Origin: Pseudopedobacter saltans DSM 12145
GTDB taxonomy: Bacteria; Bacteroidota; Bacteroidia; Sphingobacteriales; Sphingobacteriaceae
DNA length: 64,000 nt
Direction: 5' to 3'
Assembly: GCF_000190735.1 (NCBI RefSeq)
Contig: NC_015177.1
Coordinates: forward strand, 3,100,001 to 3,164,000
The notes beneath the pieces were generated by a model that did no database searches, was not told where the DNA came from, and saw only the letters and a program-made list of their open reading frames with translations. The position numbers were made by a program, and so were the translations under genes. Positions 9,387 through 19,005 of this stretch are shown one piece after another; position 1 is the first letter of the stretch, and every line of letters starts with the position of its first letter.

Positions 9387-9600
9387 TAGTAGCAAATACT
9401 TCGTACTTTGTATCAAGTAATTAGCATAAAAAAAGGCAGGCTAAATTAAAGGCAGGAGTAGCGTTGATCCTACGCTGTGGAAAATTAAACAACTTGCCAA
9501 ACATAGCATATTTCGTCCTTTCAACAGCGAATAGTGTAATCGATCAAATCAAATGTTAAAAAATTATTCATACAACCTATAAAATGCAAATCTATAAATC

Positions 9601-9644
9601 AAAAAATGTCCCCTACATTTGTTTTTCAGCAAACATAGGAGACA
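9601..9644 (-). terminator. Rho-independent terminator at the end of the PUL transcript
   Basis: Two 15-base arms (9607-9621 and 9630-9644) pair with three mismatches around an 8-base loop. On the minus strand the hairpin is followed by six T (9601-9606). It lies about 24 bases after the GH16 stop. The arm core resembles the hairpin found upstream at 12639-12669. Confidence 0.65.
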
Positions 9645-9667
9645 AGGGTCATCACCTACAATACGCT

Positions 9668-10963
9668 CTAATTATCAATTTTAAACTTTTCCCAATTACC
9701 GATGTTTGTCCGGTTACATATCATTGGGTTTGTACCGCCATCTGTAGAGACATATTTACCATTGTTTCCCTTTAAAGAAATTGTTCCATCGTTATTCACT
9801 ATATAATCAAATTTTTCCCAATTACCGATAGTGCTGCGTGTACAAGTCATGGCTCCCGTTCCATTTTCAGAAGACACATATTTCCCATTGTATTTCAATG
9901 CCACTTTCCCCGAGCCGGCATCTATTATGGTAAATTTTTCTGCATTTCCGGGAGTCGAAACATTACAAATCATCGAACTTGTATTTTGTGCCGAAATATA
10001 CTTCCCATTACTTCCCATAAATTGCAAAGTATTGTTTAAAGGGATGATACCGTAAACCCTCACATAATCCACTTCCATTGTCCTTGTATAATTAGTATCA
10101 CCATTAATAATGTCGGCCGTTGTCGGATTTCCTGTATACCAACCTCCAACGGCGAAGTTCAGGAGTATATAAAAGTCTTTGTCCCAAGGCCATTTCACCT
10201 CGTTGTTTGAGGCGGGAGATAGTGAATTAGGTGTCTTTGTTTCTGTTTTAAAAAGCACATCATCTACATAAAACCTAATTATTCCAGGCTCCCATTCTAC
10301 GGAAAAAACATGAAACTGATCTGAAAAATTACCTGTTGGCAAATAATAAGAAGTGCCATCATTTTGATTATTCGGCCAGCCATTACCATAATGTAAGGTA
10401 CCTCCTATCTTATTTTGAATGTCTCCCCGATATTCCATTATGTCAATTTCTCCACTAGTTGGCCACCCCCCGTAAGCCTTATCTTTAGGCAACATCCAAA
10501 ATGCCGGCCACATACCTAAACCTTCGGGTACCTTTATCCTGGCTTCAAATCGGCCGTATAGCCAACTGAATTTTGTTGCAGTCGAAATTTTTCCGGAGGT
10601 AAAAGAAGAGCCTGACCCCTGATAATTTGGTTTATACTTCACTGTCAAATTCAATTTACCATTAGTCACTTTAACGTTTTCAGTCGCGGTCGTGTAGTAT
10701 TGCTTTTCATTATTTCCCCATCCACATAAACTCGGACAACCATTCCCCGTCTCATATATCCACTTACTGGTATCTAAACTGGTTCCATCAAATTCATCGG
10801 CCCACAATAAATTACTAACCGCTTTGGTTGTAGCTTTAGTTAGTTTTTGGTTCGGCTTTTTGTCAGGTTCTACCAGCGCGTCGGATGGCTTTTTCCCACA
10901 TGATAAAAGTACCAGCAAAGAGGACAGGTACATTACAGTTTGACTTTTGTAATTTGTTAACAT
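9668..10963 (-). CDS. GH16 endo-beta-1,3-glucanase-like lipoprotein with a C-terminal beta-trefoil-like domain
   Basis: The lipobox LLSC ends at Cys22, so the 431-residue enzyme is a lipoprotein, probably surface exposed. The GH16 catalytic domain spans about residues 50-305 and has the motif GEIDIMEYRG (171-180). Glu172 is the expected nucleophile and Glu177 the acid/base; the extra Met that bulges the strand is typical of laminarinase-type members. Residues 310-431 hold three repeats of about 45 residues, each with GKY(I/V)S ... M(I/T)C ... EKF. This is a three-fold pattern that fits a fascin- or ricin-like beta-trefoil, probably glycan binding. It is the last gene of the PUL transcript, before a terminator. 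Beta-1,3-glucan is the best substrate guess. Confidence 0.88.
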   Translation of the reverse strand: MLTNYKSQTVMYLSSLLVLLSCGKKPSDALVEPDKKPNQKLTKATTKAVSNLLWADEFDGTSLDTSKWIYETGNGCPSLCGWGNNEKQYYTTATENVKVTNGKLNLTVKYKPNYQGSGSSFTSGKISTATKFSWLYGRFEARIKVPEGLGMWPAFWMLPKDKAYGGWPTSGEIDIMEYRGDIQNKIGGTLHYGNGWPNNQNDGTSYYLPTGNFSDQFHVFSVEWEPGIIRFYVDDVLFKTETKTPNSLSPASNNEVKWPWDKDFYILLNFAVGGWYTGNPTTADIINGDTNYTRTMEVDYVRVYGIIPLNNTLQFMGSNGKYISAQNTSSMICNVSTPGNAEKFTIIDAGSGKVALKYNGKYVSSENGTGAMTCTRSTIGNWEKFDYIVNNDGTISLKGNNGKYVSTDGGTNPMICNRTNIGNWEKFKIDN

Positions 10964-10993
10964 AATATTATTTGGTTTATAATTAATAATCTG

Positions 10994-12610
10994 TTATTTC
11001 TTAATGAGGCGTTGAGATTGCCCGCCTGATTTCAGCAAATATGAACCAGATTTCAAAAAACTTATATCCAGTTCATCTGTCACGAATACACCTTTTTTCA
11101 ATAGTTTACCGTCTATAGAAATTATTTCAAAAGAGGCATTTATTAAAGAAGGATTTACTTTAATATAATCCTGAGCAGGATTAGGGTAAATAGTCAAACC
11201 AACCAACCCGTTAGAACTAACTGCCTCTATATTACTAAATGTAACTGTTCCATCGTTGTCTACCATTTTAAGACGATAATAAATAGTCTTTGCTTCGGCA
11301 TTAAAATCAGTTAAATTATATATGTTACTTGATTGATTTTTTGCCGGCACTACCTTAACAGAATGAAAATTCTTTCCATCAATACTTTTCTCTAACACAA
11401 ATTCCTTTACATTAAGCTCATCACTAGTTGTCCATTTCAAAACCGCATTATTTCCAGATGAAGACGCCTTAAATGAGGTTAATTTTAGAGGTAATGTGCT
11501 ATATTGACTAGGAGAAAGTGCCACGCTTCGGAAAGTGTATTTATCGCCTGAAGTAGCTATTTGAACTATAGTATGAGTTCCATCCAATTTATCCCTCGAA
11601 CTGCTATTATCAATAATCTTAATCAACTCATTATTTAAAGTCGCTCCTCTTACTGCATACAACTCAGCTTTACCAGCTGCATTTATTTTCCCAGTTAGTC
11701 CGGTGATTATCCCGCTAGCATCTATTCTTCCTAAATAAACCCAACTAGATGTACTGGTGTCGTAATACATTTTGACAATTCCAGGACTAGTTCCTTGATC
11801 AGCCATATATAAAACATCATTTTTATCTGAAAGACTATTTACTGTATTGTCCTGATCAAGCAGTACAAACCCATAGCTCTTTTCTATATTACTACTACCG
11901 CTATTCCATAAAGCCGTTCCCGTAGTACTTGTAGGTGAAGTTGCTCCCGCATGTGGAGTTGAAGCATCATACGGAGATAAACCAAAATCTAAAAGTACAG
12001 CCGGATTAGCAGTATTAACACCGTACAAATGCTTTCCAATCACATTAAAATAATTAATAAATCCAGAATTATTAAATCTTATTGCAGGGGATGTTCTATT
12101 ATCGGGAAATGTAGTAGCTGCAATACCCTGATTGGTAGCTATATATATAGAGCTACCATCGTAACTCGCTGTAGACCTAATATATCCATTACTAATATTC
12201 GCATCTAAAGCAAATAGTTCAGGAACACCAGTATAACCAATTCTGGCGAAACTTTTCTTAGAAGGACCTGTGTCTCCGATTCCCTTATACGCATTTGAGC
12301 CACCAATCACCAAATATCTTCCATCGGCGGAAAGAGACAACCCTCCTTCAATTCCAGTTGGATTTATGTTAATAACCATTGAAGGATTTACAATATCTGC
12401 TGGGTCGGATGAAGAAGAGTAAGGCAATGTTACAGTAACAGTATTGCCATACGTTAAAGTATTGTATTCAAGGAGAGATACAGGTACAGCATTGTTAGTT
12501 GCCTGTCCATCTCCCAACCTAGCTACAACAACATTACCCGGAGTAAAATTTTGAGCAAAGCCTGCTCCTGCAGCTCCTAAGAGCAGTAAAGTAGTAAAGA
12601 TTTTTTTCAT
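10994..12610 (-). CDS. Secreted protein of unknown function with a type IX secretion C-terminal sorting domain
   Basis: The 538-residue protein begins with a Sec signal peptide (residues 1-19, AGFAQ). It ends with a type A T9SS sorting domain: LTIYPNPAQDYIKV near residue 475, then IDGKLLKKG and a terminal SGGQSQRLIKK. A fibronectin-like module with the common ALKWTTSDELNVKEFVLEKS pattern precedes it (about residues 395-465). The main part (20-380) has repeated beta-rich segments and may be a propeller, but I do not recognise the family. Position between GH16 and GH128 suggests a secreted glycan-binding or helper role. It is exported by a different route from the lipoprotein neighbours. Confidence 0.78.
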   Translation of the reverse strand: MKKIFTTLLLLGAAGAGFAQNFTPGNVVVARLGDGQATNNAVPVSLLEYNTLTYGNTVTVTLPYSSSSDPADIVNPSMVININPTGIEGGLSLSADGRYLVIGGSNAYKGIGDTGPSKKSFARIGYTGVPELFALDANISNGYIRSTASYDGSSIYIATNQGIAATTFPDNRTSPAIRFNNSGFINYFNVIGKHLYGVNTANPAVLLDFGLSPYDASTPHAGATSPTSTTGTALWNSGSSNIEKSYGFVLLDQDNTVNSLSDKNDVLYMADQGTSPGIVKMYYDTSTSSWVYLGRIDASGIITGLTGKINAAGKAELYAVRGATLNNELIKIIDNSSSRDKLDGTHTIVQIATSGDKYTFRSVALSPSQYSTLPLKLTSFKASSSGNNAVLKWTTSDELNVKEFVLEKSIDGKNFHSVKVVPAKNQSSNIYNLTDFNAEAKTIYYRLKMVDNDGTVTFSNIEAVSSNGLVGLTIYPNPAQDYIKVNPSLINASFEIISIDGKLLKKGVFVTDELDISFLKSGSYLLKSGGQSQRLIKK

Positions 12611-12638
12611 AAAATTTGATTTAGTTTATAAAAAAGAT

Positions 12639-12669
12639 GTCTCCTGCGTCCTGTAAAAACACAGGAGAC
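12639..12669 (-). promoter_or_regulatory. Hairpin between GH128 and the T9SS-exported protein gene
   Basis: An 8-bp perfect stem (12639-12646 with 12662-12669) and 15-base loop is followed on the minus strand by a T-rich run. It could be an attenuating terminator or a processing/stability element that sets lower or separate expression of the two distal genes. Confidence 0.5.
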
Positions 12670-12691
12670 CACCCTATATTTGGTTTCCGTT

Positions 12692-13564
12692 TTATCGTTT
12701 TATTTCGGTATTTGGTTTATAGTCGGAATACCACTTTCCGAGATTCGTCAGATTTCCATTCGCATCTACCAATGCAGAAGGCCAAAGTCTGGCACTGGTT
12801 GGCGAGCCTGAAAACCATGAATAACGATGTACAAAATCTAATGCTTCTAACTTAGGCAATAACCGCTGCATAAAAGCCAGTACAATTTCCGGAGTATAAG
12901 GATTTTCGGCCATAGTAGTAGCTTTTTCATGTACTGTTGCAAACTCGGTAATCCAAATAGGCTTATGGTATTTATCGTATAAGTCTTGAAGAATTTTTAC
13001 AAAATGATTCTCATCTATTCCCACATACATGTGTACCGCAATAAAATCTACACGTTTACCTTGTGCAATAGCTTTATCCATAAAATCATAAATCCAGGCA
13101 TTAGTTGGCCACGAAGCTGCCGGACTACCCAAAGGAAGTCCAATAGACTCTAATTGCGGCCAAAGATCCAAAGCTTCCTGAACGGTCATATTTGCCTGGT
13201 CTTTAAGGTCAGGCTCATTAAATCCCAGAATGTATTTCACTTTCCCTTCTGCTTTTAAAGCTTTTATCTGGGCTATATTCGCATCTGTCACAGAAGACTT
13301 GCCCCAAAACATTGGAACAAATTCTGAGTTCTGCGGAGCCAGCTCAAAGGGTATGGTTAATCCCCAGGTGTAAAACCAATGGCTTTGCAGATTAATCGTA
13401 TTCCCCCACCAGGTACCGTTTTTTGTTGAGGTACTAAAATCAGCTCCCTTTTTACCTTTCACTTCATAGGGAACGGGTTTAGATTTTTTAGGGATATATT
13501 CGTTGCTTTTTGCACATCCCAGCAATAATATACTGGCCAGAAATAATGCTTTAATATTTTTCAT
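12692..13564 (-). CDS. GH128-type glycoside hydrolase (Asl1-like catalytic domain) lipoprotein
   Basis: The lipobox LLGC gives Cys17 as the lipid anchor. Residues about 50-285 match the glycosyl hydrolase catalytic core of the Asl1/GH128 family: FWGKSSV, LGFNEPD with Glu117 as the likely acid/base, DFIAVHMY, and PIWITEFA with Glu207 as the likely nucleophile. GH128 members cleave beta-1,3-glucans, so this fits with the GH16 gene downstream. The length of 290 residues is normal for a single-domain member. Flanked by hairpins on both sides (13597-13647 and 12639-12669), which suggests that its mRNA level is set independently. Confidence 0.85.
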   Translation of the reverse strand: MKNIKALFLASILLLGCAKSNEYIPKKSKPVPYEVKGKKGADFSTSTKNGTWWGNTINLQSHWFYTWGLTIPFELAPQNSEFVPMFWGKSSVTDANIAQIKALKAEGKVKYILGFNEPDLKDQANMTVQEALDLWPQLESIGLPLGSPAASWPTNAWIYDFMDKAIAQGKRVDFIAVHMYVGIDENHFVKILQDLYDKYHKPIWITEFATVHEKATTMAENPYTPEIVLAFMQRLLPKLEALDFVHRYSWFSGSPTSARLWPSALVDANGNLTNLGKWYSDYKPNTEIKR

Positions 13565-13596
13565 CCGTTATTTATTAGCGTTTACAATTGATGCAC

Positions 13597-13647
13597 CGTG
13601 ACTGTTTAATGGCTTGGAATTTTTCTTTTGTACATTAAACAGTCACG
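13597..13647. repeat. Perfect 15-bp inverted repeat between two PUL genes
   Basis: Arms 13597-13611 and 13633-13647 are exact reverse complements separated by 21 bases. No T-run follows on either strand, so it is not a standard terminator. It sits between the stop of the GLUG-repeat lipoprotein gene and the start of GH128. An mRNA stability or processing hairpin is the most likely role. Confidence 0.6.
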
Positions 13648-13663
13648 TTACATTTAATTAAAA

Positions 13664-16480
13664 TTAATAAGTCCCATTATACCCCACATTCCTTAGTGTA
13701 GGATAACCGTCTGTTCCAATTTTCCATATTGAAAAATCGAAACCAAGAGTGCTTTCAAAAAATGCCTGATTGGTAACGGTTGCTGTTAAACCATCTAAAC
13801 CAGCCGCATCTTCAACAAATGGTACATCTCTAAAAGGAGTTACCACTCCTGATCCTACATAATTTTTCTTATTAGCTCCGGTTCCATTAGCTGCTGTACC
13901 GGAAATTCTGAATACACTATTAGCATTAGGAACAGTATTGGACCCTTCAAGGGAAGTACTTACCACAAAGCTATTTGCAGAATATCCGCTATTTTGATAA
14001 GTAGACGATAATCCGGCAACTGGCATTGCTGCAGTAGTAATTGAAGCTCTTAAAGTTGCATTCTTCACCACGCAATTTTCTAGCTTCACTTTATTGGTTC
14101 CTGCGATTCCACCAATATTTCCGGTGGCAGGTGTCCCTACTGCCCTAATTGTTGCAGTTGTTGTCTGACCTGCTCCTGCCCCTTCTACCAGGCAATTGGT
14201 AATGCTGGAACCTACTCCCGCAATACCCCCTACTGAGAAGCCACAAGAAATGGTACCGTCAAACATACATTGGTCTATAGGAACTATTCCCGCATTTTGA
14301 TCTGCTCCAAATATTCCTCCAACGCCATTTACAGTAGCTATTATAGCTGTTGTTGCTGAAATATTGACAGAGGATTTACAGTTTTTTATAATTCCACCAC
14401 CTATATTAGTGCCTTCTGCTCTTCCTAAAATACCAGCTATCCTATTTTTAGATCCACTAATTTCTATTGTTCCTGTCGCTGTTGAATTAGATATTTCTGA
14501 TATGCCAGATGAAGCTGTAGTCAATCTGCCAACCAAACCTCCTACCATACCACAAGCAGCCTTAATATTTAAGTTGGTATACACTTGAGTTAATCTCGCT
14601 ACGGCCGACATTTCACCAACAACCCCACCTAATATATCCCCTCCATTTGTAGAAGTAACATCTCCTGTTATCTTAACGTTTTGAATAGTTCCGCCAACGA
14701 GCTTACCCGCAAGTGTACCGAAAGCTAAGGTAGCATTACAATTCACATTCAGTAATTGGATGTTTTTAATCGTTCCCGTTACTGTTGCAAACAATCCTTC
14801 ATTGGCTGTTGTAGAATTAATGGTTAAACCAGTGATTTTATGCCCGGATCCATCTAATGTTCCTGAAAAATTAGTGATTGGTACCCATGGTTTAGTCAAT
14901 GCAAAATCCGTAACAACTTTATAATTTTTATCCATGCCCTGTGCTATGGCTATTAATCCATCTTCAGAAGATATTAAATATGGATTCCCAATCGTTCCAT
15001 CGCCACCGTCAAAGGCAGAGCCTTCTTGTTTAGCATATACTTTTATAGTTTTTGCTATTACTACATTACCTTTTTTCAAGTTCAATAATACATCTCCTGA
15101 AATAAATCCTGTAGCAGGTGTAAAAGTTACTTTTTGTCCGGCAATTGGAGTAGCGGTTAAGTTTGCCGGTGCAGATTTAACCTCTATTATCGCATCACTC
15201 GGACTAAAGCTAAATGTAGTTGTCGTAACTGTATTAATACCATATACTATCGCAGGAAAGGTATTTGGTATATTTAAGATGGTGTTATTAGTTTGAACAG
15301 AACCTGTATTCTCTTTAGCTGCAAGAGTAGCTACATAATTATCTCCAGAAACTGCCAAAGCCGTTACATCACCATTTGTCACTTTCCCAAAGTTATTAAC
15401 TGCAACTCCCGCTACATATTGTTTACCTTTCACGGTACCAGAAGCCTTTATATTGTCTATTGTACCTCTATTTGTTACAGCAACAAGGGCGACATTATTT
15501 TGTGCAGTTATGGCAGCATTTACAAATTCTACATTCTTAACCGTTGCCGAAGTTCCCAACTCATTAAATAAAGCAACATTATCTGTTGTAGCATTATTAA
15601 ATGTCAGGCCCGATATTTTTTTAGTATTTCCGTCCAGCGTCCCTGTAAATACTCCTGAAATAGGACTGAATCCTGCACCTGCGATGTCACTGGAAAGTTT
15701 ATAATTATAAGCTAAACCATACCTTACTTTATTTAATCTTGCAAAGTCGCTAATTTCATAAGGTTTTGATGTTGTACCATCACCGTTGGAAAACGCCACC
15801 ACTTTTATCGTCTTCACTACTTCCGGAACTTGTAAAAACTTAGCTTTTATAACAACATCGCCCATCACAAATTCATCTGTAGCTAATAACTTTAATACCT
15901 TGTGGTCATCATCAGCACCATTTTCTATACTTGCCGTTAAACCTGCTGATGCCGTAATTTCAAATTCTGTAGAACGCGGATAAACTGTAAATGTTCTTGA
16001 CACTTCGCCTACAGCATTGTACAATACGTCTTCAGATAAATCTAAGGTAATAGCGCTTACGTTTGGCTTATCTACAAACAATTTAGTGTTAAGTACGTAA
16101 CTTTCTCCGTCTATCTTCACCTTTATAATCATAGTAAACACGCCCTCATACTTCGGCTTTCCCTTTATAGGTACATCCACAGCAGTACCTGTTAAAAGAA
16201 TTTTCTGTTCTTCTATATAAACTCCATTAACTTCCTCGGCACTTACAATAGCCTCGTTATTCTTAGGCGGATTAACGAACACCATATTAAACTTATTCGC
16301 CTCCGTAAGTGACATATTCTCTACCACATTTCCGGTTATTCGTGATTTTTCGGAATAGATTTGAAATCTACCATCAGATACTGAGTAATATCTGTCGTTA
16401 TCTTTTTTACAACTTCCTATCAATACCAGCAACAATAAGGCTAGCACAGGAAAATTCTTTATAAAACTTATACTTTTCAT
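13664..16480 (-). CDS. Large surface lipoprotein with Ig-like and GLUG-type beta-helix repeats
   Basis: The 938-residue product has the lipobox IGSC (Cys24) followed by CKKDN, an acidic-type +2 region common in surface lipoproteins. Residues 25-225 look like beta-sandwich modules. From about 230 onwards there are repeated segments of the pattern LDGnxxxIxGLxxN ... AxIKNVxFVN ... GxVxGxxxVGGxxG. These resemble the GLUG-motif repeats that form right-handed beta-helices in adhesins. Two such blocks are interrupted by an Ig-like insert (about 395-475). It occupies the SusE/SusF-like position after SusD, so a cell-surface glycan-binding role is inferred, not shown. Confidence 0.75.
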   Translation of the reverse strand: MKSISFIKNFPVLALLLLVLIGSCKKDNDRYYSVSDGRFQIYSEKSRITGNVVENMSLTEANKFNMVFVNPPKNNEAIVSAEEVNGVYIEEQKILLTGTAVDVPIKGKPKYEGVFTMIIKVKIDGESYVLNTKLFVDKPNVSAITLDLSEDVLYNAVGEVSRTFTVYPRSTEFEITASAGLTASIENGADDDHKVLKLLATDEFVMGDVVIKAKFLQVPEVVKTIKVVAFSNGDGTTSKPYEISDFARLNKVRYGLAYNYKLSSDIAGAGFSPISGVFTGTLDGNTKKISGLTFNNATTDNVALFNELGTSATVKNVEFVNAAITAQNNVALVAVTNRGTIDNIKASGTVKGKQYVAGVAVNNFGKVTNGDVTALAVSGDNYVATLAAKENTGSVQTNNTILNIPNTFPAIVYGINTVTTTTFSFSPSDAIIEVKSAPANLTATPIAGQKVTFTPATGFISGDVLLNLKKGNVVIAKTIKVYAKQEGSAFDGGDGTIGNPYLISSEDGLIAIAQGMDKNYKVVTDFALTKPWVPITNFSGTLDGSGHKITGLTINSTTANEGLFATVTGTIKNIQLLNVNCNATLAFGTLAGKLVGGTIQNVKITGDVTSTNGGDILGGVVGEMSAVARLTQVYTNLNIKAACGMVGGLVGRLTTASSGISEISNSTATGTIEISGSKNRIAGILGRAEGTNIGGGIIKNCKSSVNISATTAIIATVNGVGGIFGADQNAGIVPIDQCMFDGTISCGFSVGGIAGVGSSITNCLVEGAGAGQTTTATIRAVGTPATGNIGGIAGTNKVKLENCVVKNATLRASITTAAMPVAGLSSTYQNSGYSANSFVVSTSLEGSNTVPNANSVFRISGTAANGTGANKKNYVGSGVVTPFRDVPFVEDAAGLDGLTATVTNQAFFESTLGFDFSIWKIGTDGYPTLRNVGYNGTY

Positions 16481-16495
16481 AACGCTGCTTTTTTG

Positions 16496-17410
16496 TTATG
16501 GTCTTTGATAACCTTTTCTAATTAATGTATACTGATCTCTCCACAATGAAGCGGCTCTTGAGGCCGGAGCAGTCTCGTAATGGGTAACTACCATTTCATT
16601 CTCATTGATAGAGTTGATTTCATACTCAATTACATTGGAAATTCCTCTATAGAAAAAGAAGAACGCGCCACCTTTTAATTGCAAATAGTGCTTACCACCC
16701 CTAATTTCCATTTCCCAATGCTGAACCGCATCTTTTGGTGTATAATTGATCATTAAATCCCCGCCATCTGCAGTAGAAGAAGTTACGGTTCCCCAATTGG
16801 CATTCAGTTCTTTTAATCGGAATTGAGTTACCCCATCTATAGTACCACCATGACAATAAGAGTTTCCATTATTTTTGTATAAACATTCTTTTCCAGCCAG
16901 TTTAAAGGTTAACTCATCATCATACACCCCTTTATTGGTCTTTGCTAATTTATTCCATGGCGTGGTAGAGCCATTATTAACCAGCTTAACATGACCATCA
17001 ATTAAAGAATCCAACACCCATGTTTTTCCGTTGGTGGCATTTGGCCCTCCTGTTAAAAAACCATAAACAGGATCAAGGTCGAGATTATCATTTTTGAATG
17101 ATATCTGGATTGATTTATCTACAATCTTGATTCCGTTAAATACCGATAATTTCACGGTATAGTTTCCTTTAAAAGGATATTTGCCTATTACTGTATCACC
17201 AACAGCCTCTTCACTATTCCCCAGGTTCCACTTTGCTTTGGCAGTATTACCTATTTGCCCGTTAATGAAACGATAGACATTTGGCGTTTCCGTTTCCTGG
17301 ACGATGATATTGATATCCTCTTCTGCTATAGGATCTTCCAAACTGATGCTTTTCTTACAGGCTGATGCTGAAAAAAGCACTATTGCCATGATTAAAAATA
17401 TATTCTTCAT
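16496..17410 (-). CDS. PKD-type lipoprotein of the PUL (putative surface glycan-binding protein)
   Basis: The lipobox SASAC gives Cys18. Residues about 25-110 show a PKD-like sandwich (AKWNLGNSEEAVGD, KGNYTVKLSVFNG). Residues 115-304 form a second beta-rich domain with several Trp and Tyr residues and two Cys (KECLY, NSYCHG). This arrangement recurs directly after susD in many Bacteroidota PULs, where such proteins bind the target glycan. The gene lies 12 bases downstream of susD and 15 bases upstream of the GLUG lipoprotein. The exact ligand is not evident. Confidence 0.75.
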   Translation of the reverse strand: MKNIFLIMAIVLFSASACKKSISLEDPIAEEDINIIVQETETPNVYRFINGQIGNTAKAKWNLGNSEEAVGDTVIGKYPFKGNYTVKLSVFNGIKIVDKSIQISFKNDNLDLDPVYGFLTGGPNATNGKTWVLDSLIDGHVKLVNNGSTTPWNKLAKTNKGVYDDELTFKLAGKECLYKNNGNSYCHGGTIDGVTQFRLKELNANWGTVTSSTADGGDLMINYTPKDAVQHWEMEIRGGKHYLQLKGGAFFFFYRGISNVIEYEINSINENEMVVTHYETAPASRAASLWRDQYTLIRKGYQRP

Positions 17411-17422
17411 GTTATACCTCTT

Positions 17423-18985
17423 TTAGAAATAACCTTTGTTTTGTGACAAAGTATATTTAGCATTAATGATTTCCTCTTGTGGAATTGGGAATAAACCTTC
17501 TGCATCCATATTAAACTTGCTGATAAATGGCTCCCCTCTGTTGATGTCTATTTTAGATTTTGCATAATCTAAACCTCTTCTCATCAGATCCCAATATCTT
17601 ACTCCTTCCAAAGCCAATTCTAATTCACGTTCTCTATACAATACATCCAGTGTAACTGTTGGAGCAACATAGCCTGCCTGATGTGCCCGTTTAGCTACTT
17701 TTTCAAAATACGTTTGTGCCTTTGCAGCGCTCCCTCCATGTAAAAGGTTAAGTTCTGATGCCATCAACAACACATCCGAAAAACGGATAGCAATAAAATG
17801 GTTAGGGAAATTCAATCTAAAATCACCTCTTGTAGCTTGATTTGCCTTTAATGCCATCCATTTCTTAGGAAAGATATCGGTGTTCTGATAGCCGGGCGTA
17901 AAAGAAACAGAAATGTTTTTAGGCAATAAAAATGTCGCATCTTTTCTCAGGTCATCATTTGGAAAGCTATTATAAAATTCTGCATCTATAGGTGCAAAAG
18001 ACCATCCCGCTGAAAATATCGAAGCCGAATTAGGATCGCGTGGGGCCCATAACATTACTGCTAAATTACCATTCGCTTCTTCTCTGTAGCTAAAGTTTCC
18101 ACTGTTTGCTTTGGATGAATATTGGATTTCGAATACCGACTCTTTATTGTTATGATTAAAAGGAGCATCATTTACAAATACATCCGAAAATTTTGGTAAT
18201 AAATCGTGTCCGCTTTGATTTATCACCTTTTCAGAGATATCCAATATTTGCGTAGACGATACATTGGGCATTTCTGCTTTCTTGTAATAACCTGTGTAAT
18301 ACAACCAAACACGCATTAGAAGTGCTCCTGCGGCATCCGAAGTTACCCTACCATACTGGTCGGCAGGTAAATCTTTATAATGTGGCAGTACGTTAATCGC
18401 TGCCAATAAATCATCACCTATTTGTTTATATACCTCTTCTGGTGTTGCTTGTTTTTGGTTATACTCCGATGGTGCTAGTGTTTTTAATATTAATGGTACA
18501 TTTCCAAAAAGGCGCACCAAATCAAAATAATAATATGCCCTCAAAAACTTCGCTTCGGCGGCGTACCTTTCCCTCAGTTCGGGTTCGTCAAAAGTTGCTG
18601 CCGGCAATTTCTCCAACAAAATATTGGTTCTATAAATACCATAATAATATTTATACCACATTGCTTTAGGCGTCAAATCATCGGTACGTATTATCCCTCT
18701 GTCCACACGCAATAATGCTGGTAAGTCAGTAGCCGAAGCACCTCCGGTAAAGCATTTATCACCCAACACCTCGCTAATTAACTGGAATGGAGCATTCTGG
18801 TTTTGTGGCGCATCCCACAAAAGCACATTGTATGCCGCCGCCAATCCCTGAAAACAGTCTTTTTGGTCTCTATAAAAGTTAGCTTCAGTATCCGAAGCTA
18901 TCGGATATAAATCTATCTTTTTATTGCAAGCACCCAAGCTTAAAACCAGGGTGAGCATAGACAATTTTATATATTGAAATTTCAT
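17423..18985 (-). CDS. SusD/RagB-family nutrient-binding outer-membrane lipoprotein
   Basis: The 520-residue protein has a lipobox SLGAC (Cys20) and the SusD layout. It has an N-terminal KIDLYPIASDTEANFYRDQKD, a helical TPR-like scaffold with AEAKFLRAYYYFDLVRLFGNVPL (around residues 140-160), and a C-terminal RERELELALEGVRYWDLMRRGL segment followed by LFPIPQEEI. It caps the SusC transporter and binds the oligosaccharide at the cell surface. It begins 20 bases after susC and is the second of the canonical pair. Confidence 0.95.
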   Translation of the reverse strand: MKFQYIKLSMLTLVLSLGACNKKIDLYPIASDTEANFYRDQKDCFQGLAAAYNVLLWDAPQNQNAPFQLISEVLGDKCFTGGASATDLPALLRVDRGIIRTDDLTPKAMWYKYYYGIYRTNILLEKLPAATFDEPELRERYAAEAKFLRAYYYFDLVRLFGNVPLILKTLAPSEYNQKQATPEEVYKQIGDDLLAAINVLPHYKDLPADQYGRVTSDAAGALLMRVWLYYTGYYKKAEMPNVSSTQILDISEKVINQSGHDLLPKFSDVFVNDAPFNHNNKESVFEIQYSSKANSGNFSYREEANGNLAVMLWAPRDPNSASIFSAGWSFAPIDAEFYNSFPNDDLRKDATFLLPKNISVSFTPGYQNTDIFPKKWMALKANQATRGDFRLNFPNHFIAIRFSDVLLMASELNLLHGGSAAKAQTYFEKVAKRAHQAGYVAPTVTLDVLYRERELELALEGVRYWDLMRRGLDYAKSKIDINRGEPFISKFNMDAEGLFPIPQEEIINAKYTLSQNKGYF

Positions 18986-19005
18986 AAAACTCTTTTTAAA
19001 TGATA

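Noticed and set aside
9584-9775. A 63-residue plus-strand frame at the end of the GH16 gene
   Set aside because: It lies across the GH16 terminator and antisense to the end of GH16, with no start context; an antisense artefact.
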